Part shown: in pieces, positions 32,780-45,475 of the stretch
Layout of the letters: each line of letters starts with the position of its first letter
Numbering within the stretch: the stretch's first letter is position 1
Source of the DNA: Daucus carota subsp. sativus
Lineage: Eukaryota > Streptophyta > Magnoliopsida > Apiales > Apiaceae
Length of the DNA: 64,000 bases
Reading direction: 5' to 3'
Assembly (NCBI RefSeq): GCF_001625215.2
Contig: NC_030383.2
Span: forward strand, 2,058,779-2,122,778
Program-made: the position numbers and the translations under genes
The notes under the pieces: generated by a model
Database searches by the model: none
Told to the model about the DNA's origin: nothing
The model's input: the letters and a program-made list of their open reading frames with translations, nothing else

Positions 32780-33638
32780 ATAGTGATAAAAGTTATGGAA
32801 CATGAAGTAATTGCATAAATTAATCGAATTTGAATTTAAATTCAAATTCATAGATAGAAGAAATTATTCAAATCTGAGCATACCATTACAGGTAACTGCA
32901 TGGCAATTGCTGAACAAGGACCACAATTCTACAATGCCAATAAAAATATAAAGACAGCTGGTCCGGAACATATAAATGATAGTAGCATGTATATAGCTAT
33001 AAAAAGTGTTGGACGCGAAAATTTTTAAAATTGAAATAATTTTCCGCTTAATAACACCATAACATCCCCTTATATACATTGAAAACTTAAAACTAAATTG
33101 TTAAGAATTTTCTTTCGCTGAATATATGCTACTAACCTACGTATGCGAGGGACACGTGAACTCATGTATAAGCCCATTTGCAATTATATATCCAACAACT
33201 CTCATCAATACAGTGAAAGCCAAAGCTGGACCACAGATAGCCAGACATGTCCTTAAGGAAAAGTCACAGAAATTTATCAAAAACTCCTTTTTTTTATTAT
33301 AATAATTTAAGAAATTCAGAAAAAATGAATTTTGGTCGAATAGTGAAAGTAATGGGCGATGGACAAAGGAGTTGTCACATATGTAGAAGATAAGGGACCA
33401 CTTGAAATTGGGCCAAACAGGTCCTTACAAAAAAGAATGGTTTTCAAGATATTCATAAACTTATCTTGCTAAAAGTTGTTGTGTACCATGACCAACAGGT
33501 AAAATCAGATGTTAATGAAGACAGATTCTTGAGTTGTCAATCTTGTCAAACAAATTGTCGAAACTGATCGTAAAATTTGTACACACATCCCCTCCATAGT
33601 CTAATCGAAGATACGTTATTCACACGCAGTCGAATATA

Positions 33639-33863
33639 GGGACCGTTTGAGGTAGCTTAAAAGAAGTGAGTTCTTATTTAAATTAAAAAAGTAGAGTAGA
33701 AGTGAGAAATAAATAAGTTAATAAAGTGTTTGGAAAAGAAGCAGAAACTCTTAGAGAGAAGCTAGCATTCTTAGCTATTTTTATGCTTCTACTTATTTAC
33801 ACAAACAAGTTAAGAAAAACAGAAGTCAGAAGCAGAAATGACTTCCGCTAAACAAACAGACCC
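33639..33863. mobile_element. Tourist-like MITE, copy 3 of 3
   Basis: It starts GGGACCGTTTGAGG and ends CAAACAGACCC, with imperfect 3-bp flanks (ATA and GTA). It is close to copy 2 along its length (AAAGTGTTTGGAAAAGAAGC, TTTACACAAACAAGTTAAGA). Confidence 0.7.
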
Positions 33864-34039
33864 GTAATGAGCATGGGTGACTAGAATCGGAATTCATGAT
33901 TATAATAATGTTGATAAGAAATTTGTAATCATAATCTTTTTATGTTAAAATGGTCCAAAAAATAAACTGGTATTTTGAATTTTAGAAAAAACATTACATC
34001 GTGTTGTGTTTAGGATTAAAAATCATTAAAAAAAAAATA

Positions 34040-34321
34040 CTCCCTCCGTCCCTCCCATTTCTTTACACTTTCTTTTTTGGGATGTCCCATCCATTTCTTT
34101 GCATTTCAAAACTTACCCAAAATAGTCAATGGGTCCCACCACTTCTTCACTTTTCTTTCCTTTTCACACTACTTTTACTCCACTATCTTCTTTTTATACA
34201 TTAAAAATCAATGGTTCCCACCACTTCACTTACTTTTCTTTCTCTTTTCCACTACTTTATACATATTTCTTAACCTCCGTGCCCAACCCAAACGATAAGA
34301 AAATGGGAGGGACGGAGGGAG
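34040..34321. mobile_element. Stowaway MITE, copy B
   Basis: It starts CTCCCTCCGTCCC and ends GGGACGGAGGGAG with TA at 34038-34039 and 34322-34323. The interior matches the element at 13428-13730 almost throughout, with about 20 bp deleted in this copy. Confidence 0.93.
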
Positions 34322-37130
34322 TACAATTTAACGTTTTAGAATGAAACGCTATATGAAATAGGTTCATTCTCTAAGACACTATACAATTTTGCGTTAAGAC
34401 TTAAGAAGTGAAAAAATAATCAATGATGTACAATCTAGCATTTTGAATTGTAAAATGATATTTAAAACAATTTTATTCAATAATAATATTTGAAACCTTA
34501 TTCCTAAAAAAATATAGATGAAGACAACACTCTCACAATCTTCTTTTCTAGACTATATATATCGAGACTATATATCGCGAGATTGAAAATTTAAATCCAA
34601 GGAGCGCGGGTGCATGACTTAATTAGTTATAAAATTGAACAACATTTTGTTTAGGAAAAATATGAAAAGGCCACATACAGGATAAATATAAAAAATTATC
34701 AAAATTCAAAAGGTTTAAAGGAAAAGAGTTGAGGCAACAGCTCACCAATTTTCATTTGTAAAAATCAAATCAAGGGAAAGTAGCTTTGCTTGCTAGCTGT
34801 TTATGCAACTTTTTTCATGCATATGTCTAATTTGTTTGAAATAAAAGAGACTACCTTACAATAATATCGAATAAACTTTAACGGTTAAAATCAAAGACCT
34901 TTTAATTCATTCGTATGACATTTTCTCACTTTAGACGTGACACGACTTCAGTCCACTTCAAAACATAATTTTTTCATAAAAGGGATTATATTTTACGTGC
35001 ACAATTTTGTAAAAATCGGAAATCAAAACTAATCGTTTAAACTGTAGATTCAAAATTTATTAGAGTTTATCAGAAATTTTTTTAATGCATCAGGATTTTC
35101 AATCAAACAAGAGTGTAATCGAAAAATTAGTAATATATATTATTAAGATTAATTAAATATTTTTAAATAAATCAACCTTATTTTTATAACATTGGGCGTG
35201 CGAGTTTAGCTGATTGCAGCGGTGATTTTCAGTTATAAATATAAATGACAATATATAATATGGAGGCTATCCCTCTGACAATATTTTTGTACTATAATAA
35301 TATTTTATGACATATATATAAACATGCGTATAAATAATTTGCTCGGATTAATATATTGGAATAGCTGCCGTAAGATAATTCAAAATTTGGATAAGATTTT
35401 GTAACCTGGCATAAAGGGCCTGTTTGGGAACAAGCCCTTCTGGCTCTTCTCGGAAAAAGTCGGCTTCTATTTTTATTATTCTTTTGACATGTTTGTGTAA
35501 AATGATAAAAATAATTGTAAAAAGGTTAAAATGTTGACTTTTAATTCAGAGTTTCTACTCTTTTTTTCAAATAATTTAATCGTTTATAAGTTTTAATATA
35601 CTTCTCAATTCTGATCCATTTCTTCACTTTAAGAAAAAAAACACTTTTTTTAAATTTGGTCCCAAAAACTGTTTGTCGAAAGTTTAAGTCAAACTTTTAA
35701 AGATGTTTTTCATTTTAAATTGAAAAAGCCTCGTTATATAATAAAGAAATTAATTTAAAATCATAAGTTAGTTTGAGTTGTTTTTTTGGTGACTTGAATT
35801 TTTTAAAATTTTCTTACAAAATTTACTTCCAAAATTATAATCAACACTTTAACCTCACTTATCATATTAAGTCATGTTAAATTATAAATTACAATTTTAA
35901 AAACTCATAATTTTTTTATTCAAAGTTCCAACTAATACCGCTAGACATTAGTTTAATAACAATCAATAAATTAACCTCAGTATCTAACAAATACTTAAAA
36001 TAATTTTATTTATCTTGACTTTATGCTCCATTTTTTTTAAATTAATATACGAGTCATTGCCGTCCGAGTGACGGGTGGGCACCCAAGGAGATAATGGGCA
36101 GCCAACTATCCTTTTGACACGTAGTCATAAAAAGGCCACTGGGACCCGTTTTTAATATGTTCAAGTGACGCACCTGTGACTTTAGCCGCCGGCGCACGAT
36201 TATATTAAATAGAAAAATAGAGAAAGACAAAGTGGGGCCCGCAAGCCTACGTGGAGCGGACTTGACGATGATATTTTTATATGTACAGTTCTATCCTTTT
36301 GTGGTCCCCCGTTTCGCCACTTGTTTTTAGCTGAAGTTTTTTTCTCGTTGTTCTTATTGTTAAAGCGAGTTCGGTTAATACCTTATTTAAAAAAAGTTGA
36401 GTTAATACCAATTCGAATGTATAAATTATCTGAAAGTGTAAATATTTGCGATGTTTTTTTTATATGAATCGTGGAGAACTCAATTTATAATCAAACCGTA
36501 ATTTGAGTCGGATTACCGAATTGAATGATCACGTTTTCACATTAAGCTTGTTATATAATTAAGTAGTTGTGATTTGACTCTCTTAAGGTAAATATGAAAA
36601 ATGTATAAGACAATAGATTGATAGATCGAGAAACTTAGATGATGTGAGTTAAAATTTTATATTCTAAAATTTTAATATTTTTAAAAAATTTGAAATGTGA
36701 GAAAAAAATTTCAGTAAGAAAAAGTGTAATTGTATAAGAAATGACGAGACTACGAGAGTATTAGAATTGTACTTAAATTATTTAGGTCCCGTGAAAACAA
36801 TTTAGGATATTAGTTTGGTTCTTATCAAAATTTGATTCAACTTCATCCACTTTAAAATAATAATGTGAAATTTTTATACGTAATTTAAGATGTAAAAAAA
36901 TATTATTTTACATATTATTTTCAAAATTTTCTTTTTTCAAACAAAAATTCATATCTATATTTTTGTTAAAAAATTAAAAATTAAATATAAAAATATTTTG
37001 TTCATGTATCTCATATCACTTGTAAAAAAATTAAACCGACTATTATTTCAGAATGGATAATTATTATATGAATCAGATGTCCGTAATGGCTCGCCTGGTA
37101 TCGAATACTTGTTGTCTCTTTCACCGTATT
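34322..37130. other. Long intergenic region upstream of the KNOX gene
   Basis: Mostly very AT-rich. About 35030-35170 is a copy of the dispersed repeat also near 17600, 26150 and 58480. A GC-richer island at about 36060-36260 contains ACACGTAG, GTGGGGCCC and CTACGTGGAG (ACGT cores, as in G-box-like sites). It stands out from the surroundings and may be regulatory DNA of the gene at 37287. No gene seen. Confidence 0.45.
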
Positions 37131-37286
37131 AAACAATGACAGATTGAAGTAACTCATACTCCTCTCTTTCCTCTCCCTCCGGAGACTTTCAGTAGCCATA
37201 AACCATACAAAAACCTCAGCACCTCCCTCTCGCATAAAATTTTCATCGACATTTAAATATTTAGCCTCCGCAAAATTTTATTCACC

Positions 37287-39637
37287 ATGTCTTTTCACGA
37301 GGATCATATTTCTCAAGCAATGGAGCTTCACCACTACACAGATAATGTCTCGAACTTTCAGTCTATGCTGCCTGATGATCATCACCTATCTGACCACTCA
37401 TCTCCGCCTTCGGAGATCAGTGGCAAGCCTGTGCCAACCTGGCTCAACAACGCGATACTTAGACAACAAAACCATCACTACACTGCCAATGGGAGCAATT
37501 TTTTGCACCTGCAGACTACGAATTCTGGCTCCTCATCAAACCAGTGGCTCTCCAGGGAGGTTCATCCGTCGAGTGAGGCGATGATTGTGATGAATAATCA
37601 GGAGAAGAAGCTGGAGAGTCATGAGAATCAGGAAAGTGGTGAAGGGGAGTGGAGAAATGCTAAGTATAAAGCGGATATACTTGGCCACCCTTTGTATGAT
37701 CAGCTGCTTTCGGCTCACGTTTCGTGTTTGAGGATTGCGACGCCTGTGGATCAGCTCCCGAGGATCGATGCGCAGCTGGAGCAGTCGCAGCAGGTGGTGG
37801 CTAAGTATTCTATGCTTCAGCAGAGTAGTAGTCAGCCGCTTGATGGAAAGGACCTCGACCAATTCATGGTAAGATGTAAACAAATCAGTCGTACTCAGTA
37901 TATCCCGCTTAGAACAGGGTCTGGTAACATACTATTTCTTAAGTTAGGTTTAAGTACTTAAATTTTGATCATACTGAAGTACACAGTGATTGTGCTTATG
38001 AATTAAGTTGATAATTTCAATTAACATTGCGCGCAACATGCCTTGCTCAACTCTGCTGATGGCGGAGCATGAGTAAGGTATGTTATTATCATTAGGAAAA
38101 AAAAAGGATGGGGTGTTTGTTACAATCTCGATTTTATAATTAAAATTTTTTTTTGGTCTTCCATTATCAAATACTGGAAATATTAGTTTCTTTCTCCCGA
38201 GTCAAGTTTAGGAACAATTTTTGGGTACCTAGCATTTTCCTATTCATATATCGTGATTCTCTTTGGTTTTCTGAGTGTGAAGGTTAAGGGTGATTGTTGA
38301 AAGGATGTCTGTCTATCTGATGTGAATCGGAATAACTGTGTCCACATACTAGAAGATTGACATCGTTCTGCATAATTTGATAGTTTGAGGCTGACTTGCA
38401 GAATTTCTCATATTGTTCCTCCACTTTTTCGATGCAATGTCTTTGTCTTCTGCTTTAATTCCAGAAATTAAGCATTTTTCTCTGGAAGTCTTTCTTTAAA
38501 AAAATCAACTTGTCTGAATAGAAATCAGAGGTTGCGGCTCAATGGTGTCTGAGCTGATTGAGTTGAACAACTGAGGGTATATCAAATCGGACTTCTAATT
38601 TTATAAATTTTGAGGGTGCCCTAAATTGCTTTTATAATATTTTGAATTCATTCGGGGGTGAGTCAGGTTGCAGTCGTAATTTTTAGAAGGCCAGATTCTA
38701 CGTACTGAGAAAACCAGAAAAGTCGAATCTAGTAATTTTTACTGAAATTTGCTGATATCATTTGTGTAAGCTCGGTCTCTTATACGAAATTACTGATGCA
38801 GACACATTATGTTCTATTGCTTTCTTCGTTCAAAGATCAACTGCAGCAACATGTTCGAGTTCATGCAATGGAAGCAGTCATGGCTTGTTGGGAACTCGAG
38901 CAGTCTCTGCAAAGTCTGACAGGTTATACTCTTGCTGCTTAATTCTTATGTATTGTCTTTGCACAGTAAGTTTGCTTAGAGTTCTCATATGTGTTTGGCA
39001 CTTGGACCAACAGGTGTGGCACCTGGTGAAGGCACTGGAGCAACAATGTCAGATGACGATGAAGATCACTATGATACTGAAACTAATCTGTTTGACGGAA
39101 GTCTAGACGGACCTGATAGCATGGGGTTTGGTCCTCTCGTCCCTACTGAAAGCGAGAGGTCCTTGATGGAACGCGTGAGGCAAGAGCTGAAGCATGAGTT
39201 AAAACAAGTATGCCTGCTTTTACAAACATTTACTTCAGAATTTAGTTTCTGCAGCTTATCTGTTTTCGGCTTCATAGGGTTACAAGAGTAAGATCGTGGA
39301 CATCAGAGAGGAGATTCTGCGTAAAAGAAGAGCAGGAAAACTCCCTGGTGACACCACTTCTCTTTTAAAAGCTTGGTGGCAATCACATTCCAAATGGCCT
39401 TACCCAACAGTAATCTTCGCCTAATCGCTGCTCATAATTACCTGTACTTGTTCTTTACTAATGTTTCGGCTCATTAATCAAAAATATGCTCTTTAGGAGG
39501 AAGATAAAGCAAGATTGGTGCAAGAGACCGGGCTGCAACTAAAGCAGATTAATAATTGGTTTATCAACCAAAGAAAAAGGAACTGGCACAGCAATCCCTC
39601 GTCTTCAACTAGCACGAAGAGCAAACGCAAGAGGTAG
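37287..39637 (+). CDS. Class II KNOX (KNAT3-like) TALE homeobox transcription factor
   Basis: Five exons: 37287-37868, 38802-38922, 39014-39207, 39278-39409 and 39497-39637, giving 389 residues. The His/Ser/Asn-rich start is followed by KNOX1 (about 122-165, [20 protein letters not shown]), KNOX2 (about 186-236, [20 protein letters not shown]), the [14 protein letters not shown] spacer, the ELK domain (from about 293, [20 protein letters not shown]) and the TALE homeodomain. The homeodomain shows [15 protein letters not shown] with its PYP insertion and [14 protein letters not shown]. Class II KNOX proteins act in the nucleus, often with BEL1 partners, in organ differentiation and secondary cell-wall control. 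The acidic spacer and [10 protein letters not shown] mark class II rather than class I. The ends converge on the Raf-like kinase gene. Confidence 0.94.
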
Positions 39638-40152
39638 GCTTCGTAGCTCTTGGTCCTTTCGTCTAGAAAATTTCTCAGGAAGTCACTATTAATTAATTTC
39701 TAATATGGGAAGAAACTAATGCAGGTGATACCAGAAGTGAAAAGTTTAGTTAACGACAACATTAGTCTGAACCCGATGTTGGTGAATATGCCTCAATCAG
39801 TAGCGCCTACACAGTAGATAATGAGGTGATGTAATTGCGCAAGCTCTAATCATGAGGTGTATTACAGTGCCTGTAAAATGATGCTGCAGGTCCCTGCTCC
39901 GAGCAGTCGACTCAGACACAGTACTGATTAGCGGTAGGACAAATCTCGACTTACTGTGTTTTCATTCGATTTCACCATAAATCCTTTGTTGACGAGTTTG
40001 TATAAATGTGAACAATATGTGATGGTTGTTTCGTATCCCCTGGTAGCCTGAAATGTATTTACAAATGCTGGCCTTATGTTATATCTTACCGCCTATTCAG
40101 GATTATGATTTGTATTTAGAGCGTGTTTTGGTTTATGAAGACGCGACATAAG

Positions 40153-40226
40153 TTTGAGAGGACAGAAACAGTCTCGACAAAGTTACAACTTTGAGAGGAC
40201 AGAAACAGTCTCGACAAAGTTACAGG
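40153..40226. repeat. 37-bp tandem duplication between convergent genes
   Basis: Two adjacent copies of a 37-bp unit containing TTTGAGAGGACAGAAACAGT and CTCGACAAAGTTACA. It lies in the space between the KNOX 3' end and the kinase 3' end. Confidence 0.9.
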
Positions 40227-40403
40227 CAACCAAGGAGCGAAAAATAGTGATTTAACAAATTGCTATTGGGGAATTTTATGTATGATGGAGGATTGGCACT
40301 GAAAAAAGAAATTTTCCATTGCTAACTTTAAATTTATATACATTTTACGTTACAACCCTATACAGACTGCAAAAATACCGGCAACAAGAGAAAGAACCTC
40401 AAC

Positions 40404-43400
40404 TTAACGATGCAAGTGCACTTTTGGCGGAACCTTGGCTGCTAGACTACGCAACTGGTTTGCTACCTCACTGAATTTTGGTCTTTCAAGAGGTTCTGTC
40501 GACCAACATCTCTCCATTAGTGACTTCCATTCGGGATCACAGTAATCTGGTATTGGGGGTCGCAATGTGTTGCTCACTATTCCACCTGTTGTTGTTCATG
40601 TAACATTCAGATTCAAATGTTTAAGCTTTTGGACAGAGACCGGAATTTACTAAAATTTTATAAAGCACTCGCAAAAGAATTACCAATAATCGCCCCGTAA
40701 TGTAGGTCTGCATATGGTTCATCTCCAGTAAGGAGTTCCCATAACACAACGCCAAATGAAAAAACATCAACCTAGCAAAAGTTGTGTTCAAATAAACTTA
40801 CAAGTATTCAAATGAATCTTTGCTTTTAGGGACCTTAGATGAGAGAAAAGGTCAAGCATACCTTCTCAGAAACGAGGCTACTGCTGCCATTTAAAAGTTC
40901 TGGTGCCATCCAAGGAAGTGTTCCCCGTACGCCACCTGAGATCAGTGTCTGGCATTTGACCTTAGATAGACCTAAATCACCAACCTGATGGCCCGAGATG
41001 TCAGAATTAAAAACCAATGATTACTGTCCTAAATATTTTCAGTCATGAACAAAGACTTGGTCTTTCAGATCACAAGTGATAATAGTTTATATCTAATTAA
41101 GTACCTAATTGTTCTGGTTTTTGAGAACTGCAGCAGTGGTAATTTTTTAGGAGGAAGATGTTGAATAACAAGATTACTTCTACACGATAACATTGTACCG
41201 AATTGGTTTAAAATAATTACAATCACAGACCTTGCATATTGGACGATGTGGATCACGAAGATTGACAAGTAGATTGTCACTTTTTAAGTCAAAGTGTACT
41301 ATGTTTTTCCCGTGCAAGTACTCCATTCCAAATGCCACATCCATGGCAATCAAAAGACGCTTGCGTTTATCAAGGCTCCTGATATGATGTGGATAAATGT
41401 CAATTTTCATGAGAGGCATGGCAAAAAAATTTATGTTAAACACAATAGTGACACAGAGATAATAAAATCAATGAAAAGGAACGTGTTAAGGCAGATTACT
41501 TCTCATTCTTCTGGAGAGCAGTTCTTAAAGAACCATTGACCATATATTCTGTCACAGTTGCCACAGAATCTCCAGGGCCGTCAAGCACAACACCGTAGAA
41601 TGCAACCACATTTGGATGATGCAAGTCAGCAAGGTTAATTGCCTCATTCCAGAAGTCATCTCTCTATTTGAAAACAATATAGCAGGGAATTAGCTTATAG
41701 CAACCACGAAATATGATATATAGACTAGAAGAATGCAATTAAGTGGAAAGGCATGTACCATGCGTTGTTGTTCTGAAGGTTTTCCAGCAAAACATCTATT
41801 ACTGATCCGTTTGATTGCAACCTCAGACCCCCTCCAGTTTCCATGGTAAACTGTACCAAAGGTGCCAGAACCCAATTCTCGGAGCTCTTCAAGGTCACTA
41901 TTTTTTATAATCTGGCATAATGAATTGAGAAGCAGGAGGCTTAGGGCAGAATAGATTATTAGATCAGTATTAGTTAACAACATGAAATTATAATAGATCA
42001 TAATCTACTACTAACCTGCAGGCGACCCATACCATCTGACATGGGAAATCCTAGATTCGCTCTTTCTGGCAGCTTGGATTTGTTGCCCTGTTTAAGAATG
42101 GAGTTTGAAATAAGTTGGGAAAAGCACATTATGGTAAAAATGCATATATAACAATGGAAAGCAACAGAGTTGGAGAACCTCATCTGTATCTGTATGGTGC
42201 ACTTCAACACCACTGTACTGAGCTCCACTGCTATGATTGGATCCTGAAGCTGATCCACTCCCTTGACTAGACAAGTTATTGTTAGAGGATAGGGAAGGAC
42301 GAAGAACTGGAGCAGCGGAACCATTTCCCTCCTGCTTACTATGTTCCTCTGTCGAACCTATAAAAATGTACAAAAAAAAAAAAAACACATTAAACTAGCA
42401 CTCTCAGAGAGTAAAATAAAATGGAATAGTTAAAAGTAGTTCCAGACCTCTGTTACTCCAAGCAGAGTTCTCAGTGTCCGATTTGACAGATCGATGGATG
42501 ACTCTGTCATCTGGTTTTAAAGTTGAACTGCCAATTTTCCTTGTAGATAGTTCACCAGTACTTCCATATTGCTGGTCACCCAAGTAAGCTTCTTTTTTGG
42601 TCAGGAACCTGTTCGGTTTAGGGGCTCGGAGCTGAACATCATGTCGCAAATACCAAGGATCCTGACTGCTGAAAAGAGAGTTTGAGCTATCCTCCGTATC
42701 TCCAGACCTACTAGAGGGAGATAACGATGAAGATGGCGTATTGTTCTCAGTATGAACTGGCTCCACATTTATACAAGCCAGGTTTGACTTCATTCGTGAA
42801 GGACTTTCATTCCACTCACCAATCAGTGCAGTTCTTTCACTTTGCTGAGGTGATTCAACAATAGGCACTGTACTAGTATTACCACACGCAGCACCATCTG
42901 GACTTAATTGGTTGACCACGAGCCTTGATTGAGGATGACCAGCATTAACTAAAACAGACTGAGTTACTTCACGTGGTGAATTAGTCGGCTGAAAGTTGTG
43001 GGAGTAAGGAACTTCATTTGATGGACAAGACAGCGTCTCATTCTGCTTGCAGCGATTAGTCTCAAAAACCAACTTGGCCTTGCTATAGGCCTTATCTCCA
43101 TATGGATCCGTAGTAGTTATAAGTTGTGTTCTATGTTCCACAATATCTTTCTTTCTGGACACATCAACTGCTGGCACTCCCAGCTCATTCTTGACAAATT
43201 GTTCTGGGGACCGTACAATAAATTTTTCTGTTCTACCGTCTGATTGTCTGATTTGATCATATACAAGAGAGGACTCAACTGTACTTTCTCTGGGAATATA
43301 TCCAGGACTAATGCCATAACAAGATTGAGGAGATTCATGAAAATCTGAATTTTGTGAAGATGTATCCCCAGTAGAAGTATCATCCACGACAACTGCTTTG

Positions 43401-45475
43401 TTTATCAAAGCCTCTTGTTTAATTTGGTAATGTGCTTGTACCACAGGCTTCTGAACAGCATTTTCTTGGGAATACTGTGGAACAATTCCCGTGATTACAC
43501 CATAAGGAGACTGTACACCCCCTGCCATGACAGATACACCCTGAGGAATCGATGTTTGAGGAATGTCATTACTGACTTCTCTCTGCAAAACAATATCATT
43601 TCCATACTGTCTGTCGACGCCTATTGGTCCATTTACAATGCCCTTATTTATAGGTCGATATCTTGTAGAGTCCTCCGACTGGAGACTCAGATAAGAGTTG
43701 AGCTCATTTGTGCTTGATGTTGGACTATCATTTCTAGAATGTGCAACTGTATCAGAATGTGCATGAGGCAAAGCCTTCTGACACATATAACAATCATGAT
43801 ATCTAGGCAGTTTCTCAGGGTACACCATCTGCGGATGAGTTACCCATGTCTCAGACATGGTAACTGGCTCAAGTTGCGGAGCCTGCTGCCATCCATATCC
43901 ACTTGTCATTTGCGGGGAAACTTGTGTATGATAAGTATTGTAGCCCTGGTCACCAGAGAATTGGACAACCCTCTGCCCATATGTGTTCTCGTCCAGATAA
44001 CGAACATGCTGGGGTTGAACTGTAGTTGGCTTGATATTGGCATAAGAGGAAGGGGTTGTTGTGGTGATATATTGATGAGGTGAAACATTAACAGCATTAT
44101 CCCGGTATTGTTGTTGAGCATACAGAGGTCCAACGTTCCCCATGAGCCGCGTAGGAAAACCCATTTGGGACGAATACTGCACATAATCAGTATGGTTTAC
44201 AGCTTCTTGTTGAGGATCCATATAAGTCTGCAAGGGAACTGCTGGTCCTGAACACCCCATTTGCTTCTGTTGCTGCATTTCAAAGTTCATCTGTTGTGGT
44301 GGCTGTGGCTGTGGCTGAACTATAGTAACTGGCTGCACTGATGTTGCAGGGGTATGAGATCTAACCATCTGAATACCTGATGGAGTAGCAGAAGTTTCGA
44401 GGTAAATTGCAGGGTTGGGATCAAAACAAACTAATCTGGGAACAGATTCTTGAGAGGCTGCAGAATTACTTCTAGGAGACAGCTCCCCAGTAGATGGTGC
44501 ACGAGTAACATCCGCGTGGGCCTGACAAGTGGTTTCGACAGCCTCATTACCACTCATATCCGAATTCTGTGTAGAAGTAACACTCAATATACTCTCTTTT
44601 CTAACAATGCCGGGGCCAGTTCGTTCAACAGCACCGTTTACAGCTTCAACATATCTCTGTCCATTATCTTCGAATTCACCCATCTGGACACCATCAGGAG
44701 AGTCCAACTCAGAAGTTGAAGACAGAAACATCCTTAACTTGGGGGATCCATCCAAACACCTCTCGAGCAGCTTTTCATATTCATCCATCAAATGTTCCAA
44801 GTCATCAGGAGACGAAACTGAAACAAGTGCATCGAGATCTTCCTCTGGAAGCTGGTACTTAATAGCCACAGTTTGGCCATAGGCATCCGCCAGCTTCTGA
44901 ACCAGCTCCTCGAAACTCACGTCTCTCCTAACGCTAATAATCCTAGTCTGGCCACCAACATACCTCAGTGCCCCATCACTTGGTCTAGGAAGAATCTTGC
45001 CACCAAAGCTACACAAAAACTTAACCTTTTTTCCAGAATTCGAGTCATCCCCTCCCTCATCACTAGCCTGATCAGAACCATTACCACCAAATCTATTCCC
45101 AATACCATGAGCAAAACAACCAACCCCAGCTGAAGTTCCAGGAGCCCCAGGAGAAGGTATGCGTTGCACCCACCCAGCAACACCAGGCACCCCTGCAGTT
45201 CCATATCCAAATCCCACATACCCAGAATCAGAAACCGCGACTGAATTTCCATAACCTCCCACCCCCACATACGCAGCATCAGAAACCGGTGCATGCTGGT
45301 AATAAACAGGAATGGAATCAGGGCTTCCAGAACGCGGAGGGGTAACATAAAGACCCTCCTCAATTTGCTTCCCAATAGCAGTAACCGGAGCAATACGAGG
45401 CTCTTCCACCACTGTTTTAGCCAAGTGTAAAGGCCTTAGATGATCAACAGGCACAGCGCTTTGTTCGAAAGCCAT
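40404..45475 (-). CDS. PB1-domain Raf-like protein kinase (B-group MAPKKK type)
   Basis: Nine coding exons on the minus strand: 45475-42448, 42357-42179, 42087-42016, 41911-41759, 41663-41500, 41378-41231, 40984-40862, 40771-40684 and 40585-40404; total 1378 residues, all junctions in phase. A PB1 domain is at about 149-245 ([18 protein letters not shown]). A long Ser/Gln-rich linker follows. The kinase domain (about 1099-1360) has [37 protein letters not shown] and [14 protein letters not shown] for HRD and DLG for DFG occur in Raf-like relatives. In Arabidopsis, B4-type Raf kinases of this architecture phosphorylate SnRK2 kinases under osmotic stress; that role here is inferred. The ATG follows an AG (TTGATTCAAG) that may close a 5' UTR intron. 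Confidence 0.93.

Noticed and set aside
43739-45393. Several 85-142 codon frames overlapping the Raf-like kinase first exon
   Set aside because: Shadows of the 3-kb coding exon, whose PB1 domain and codon continuity identify the true frame.
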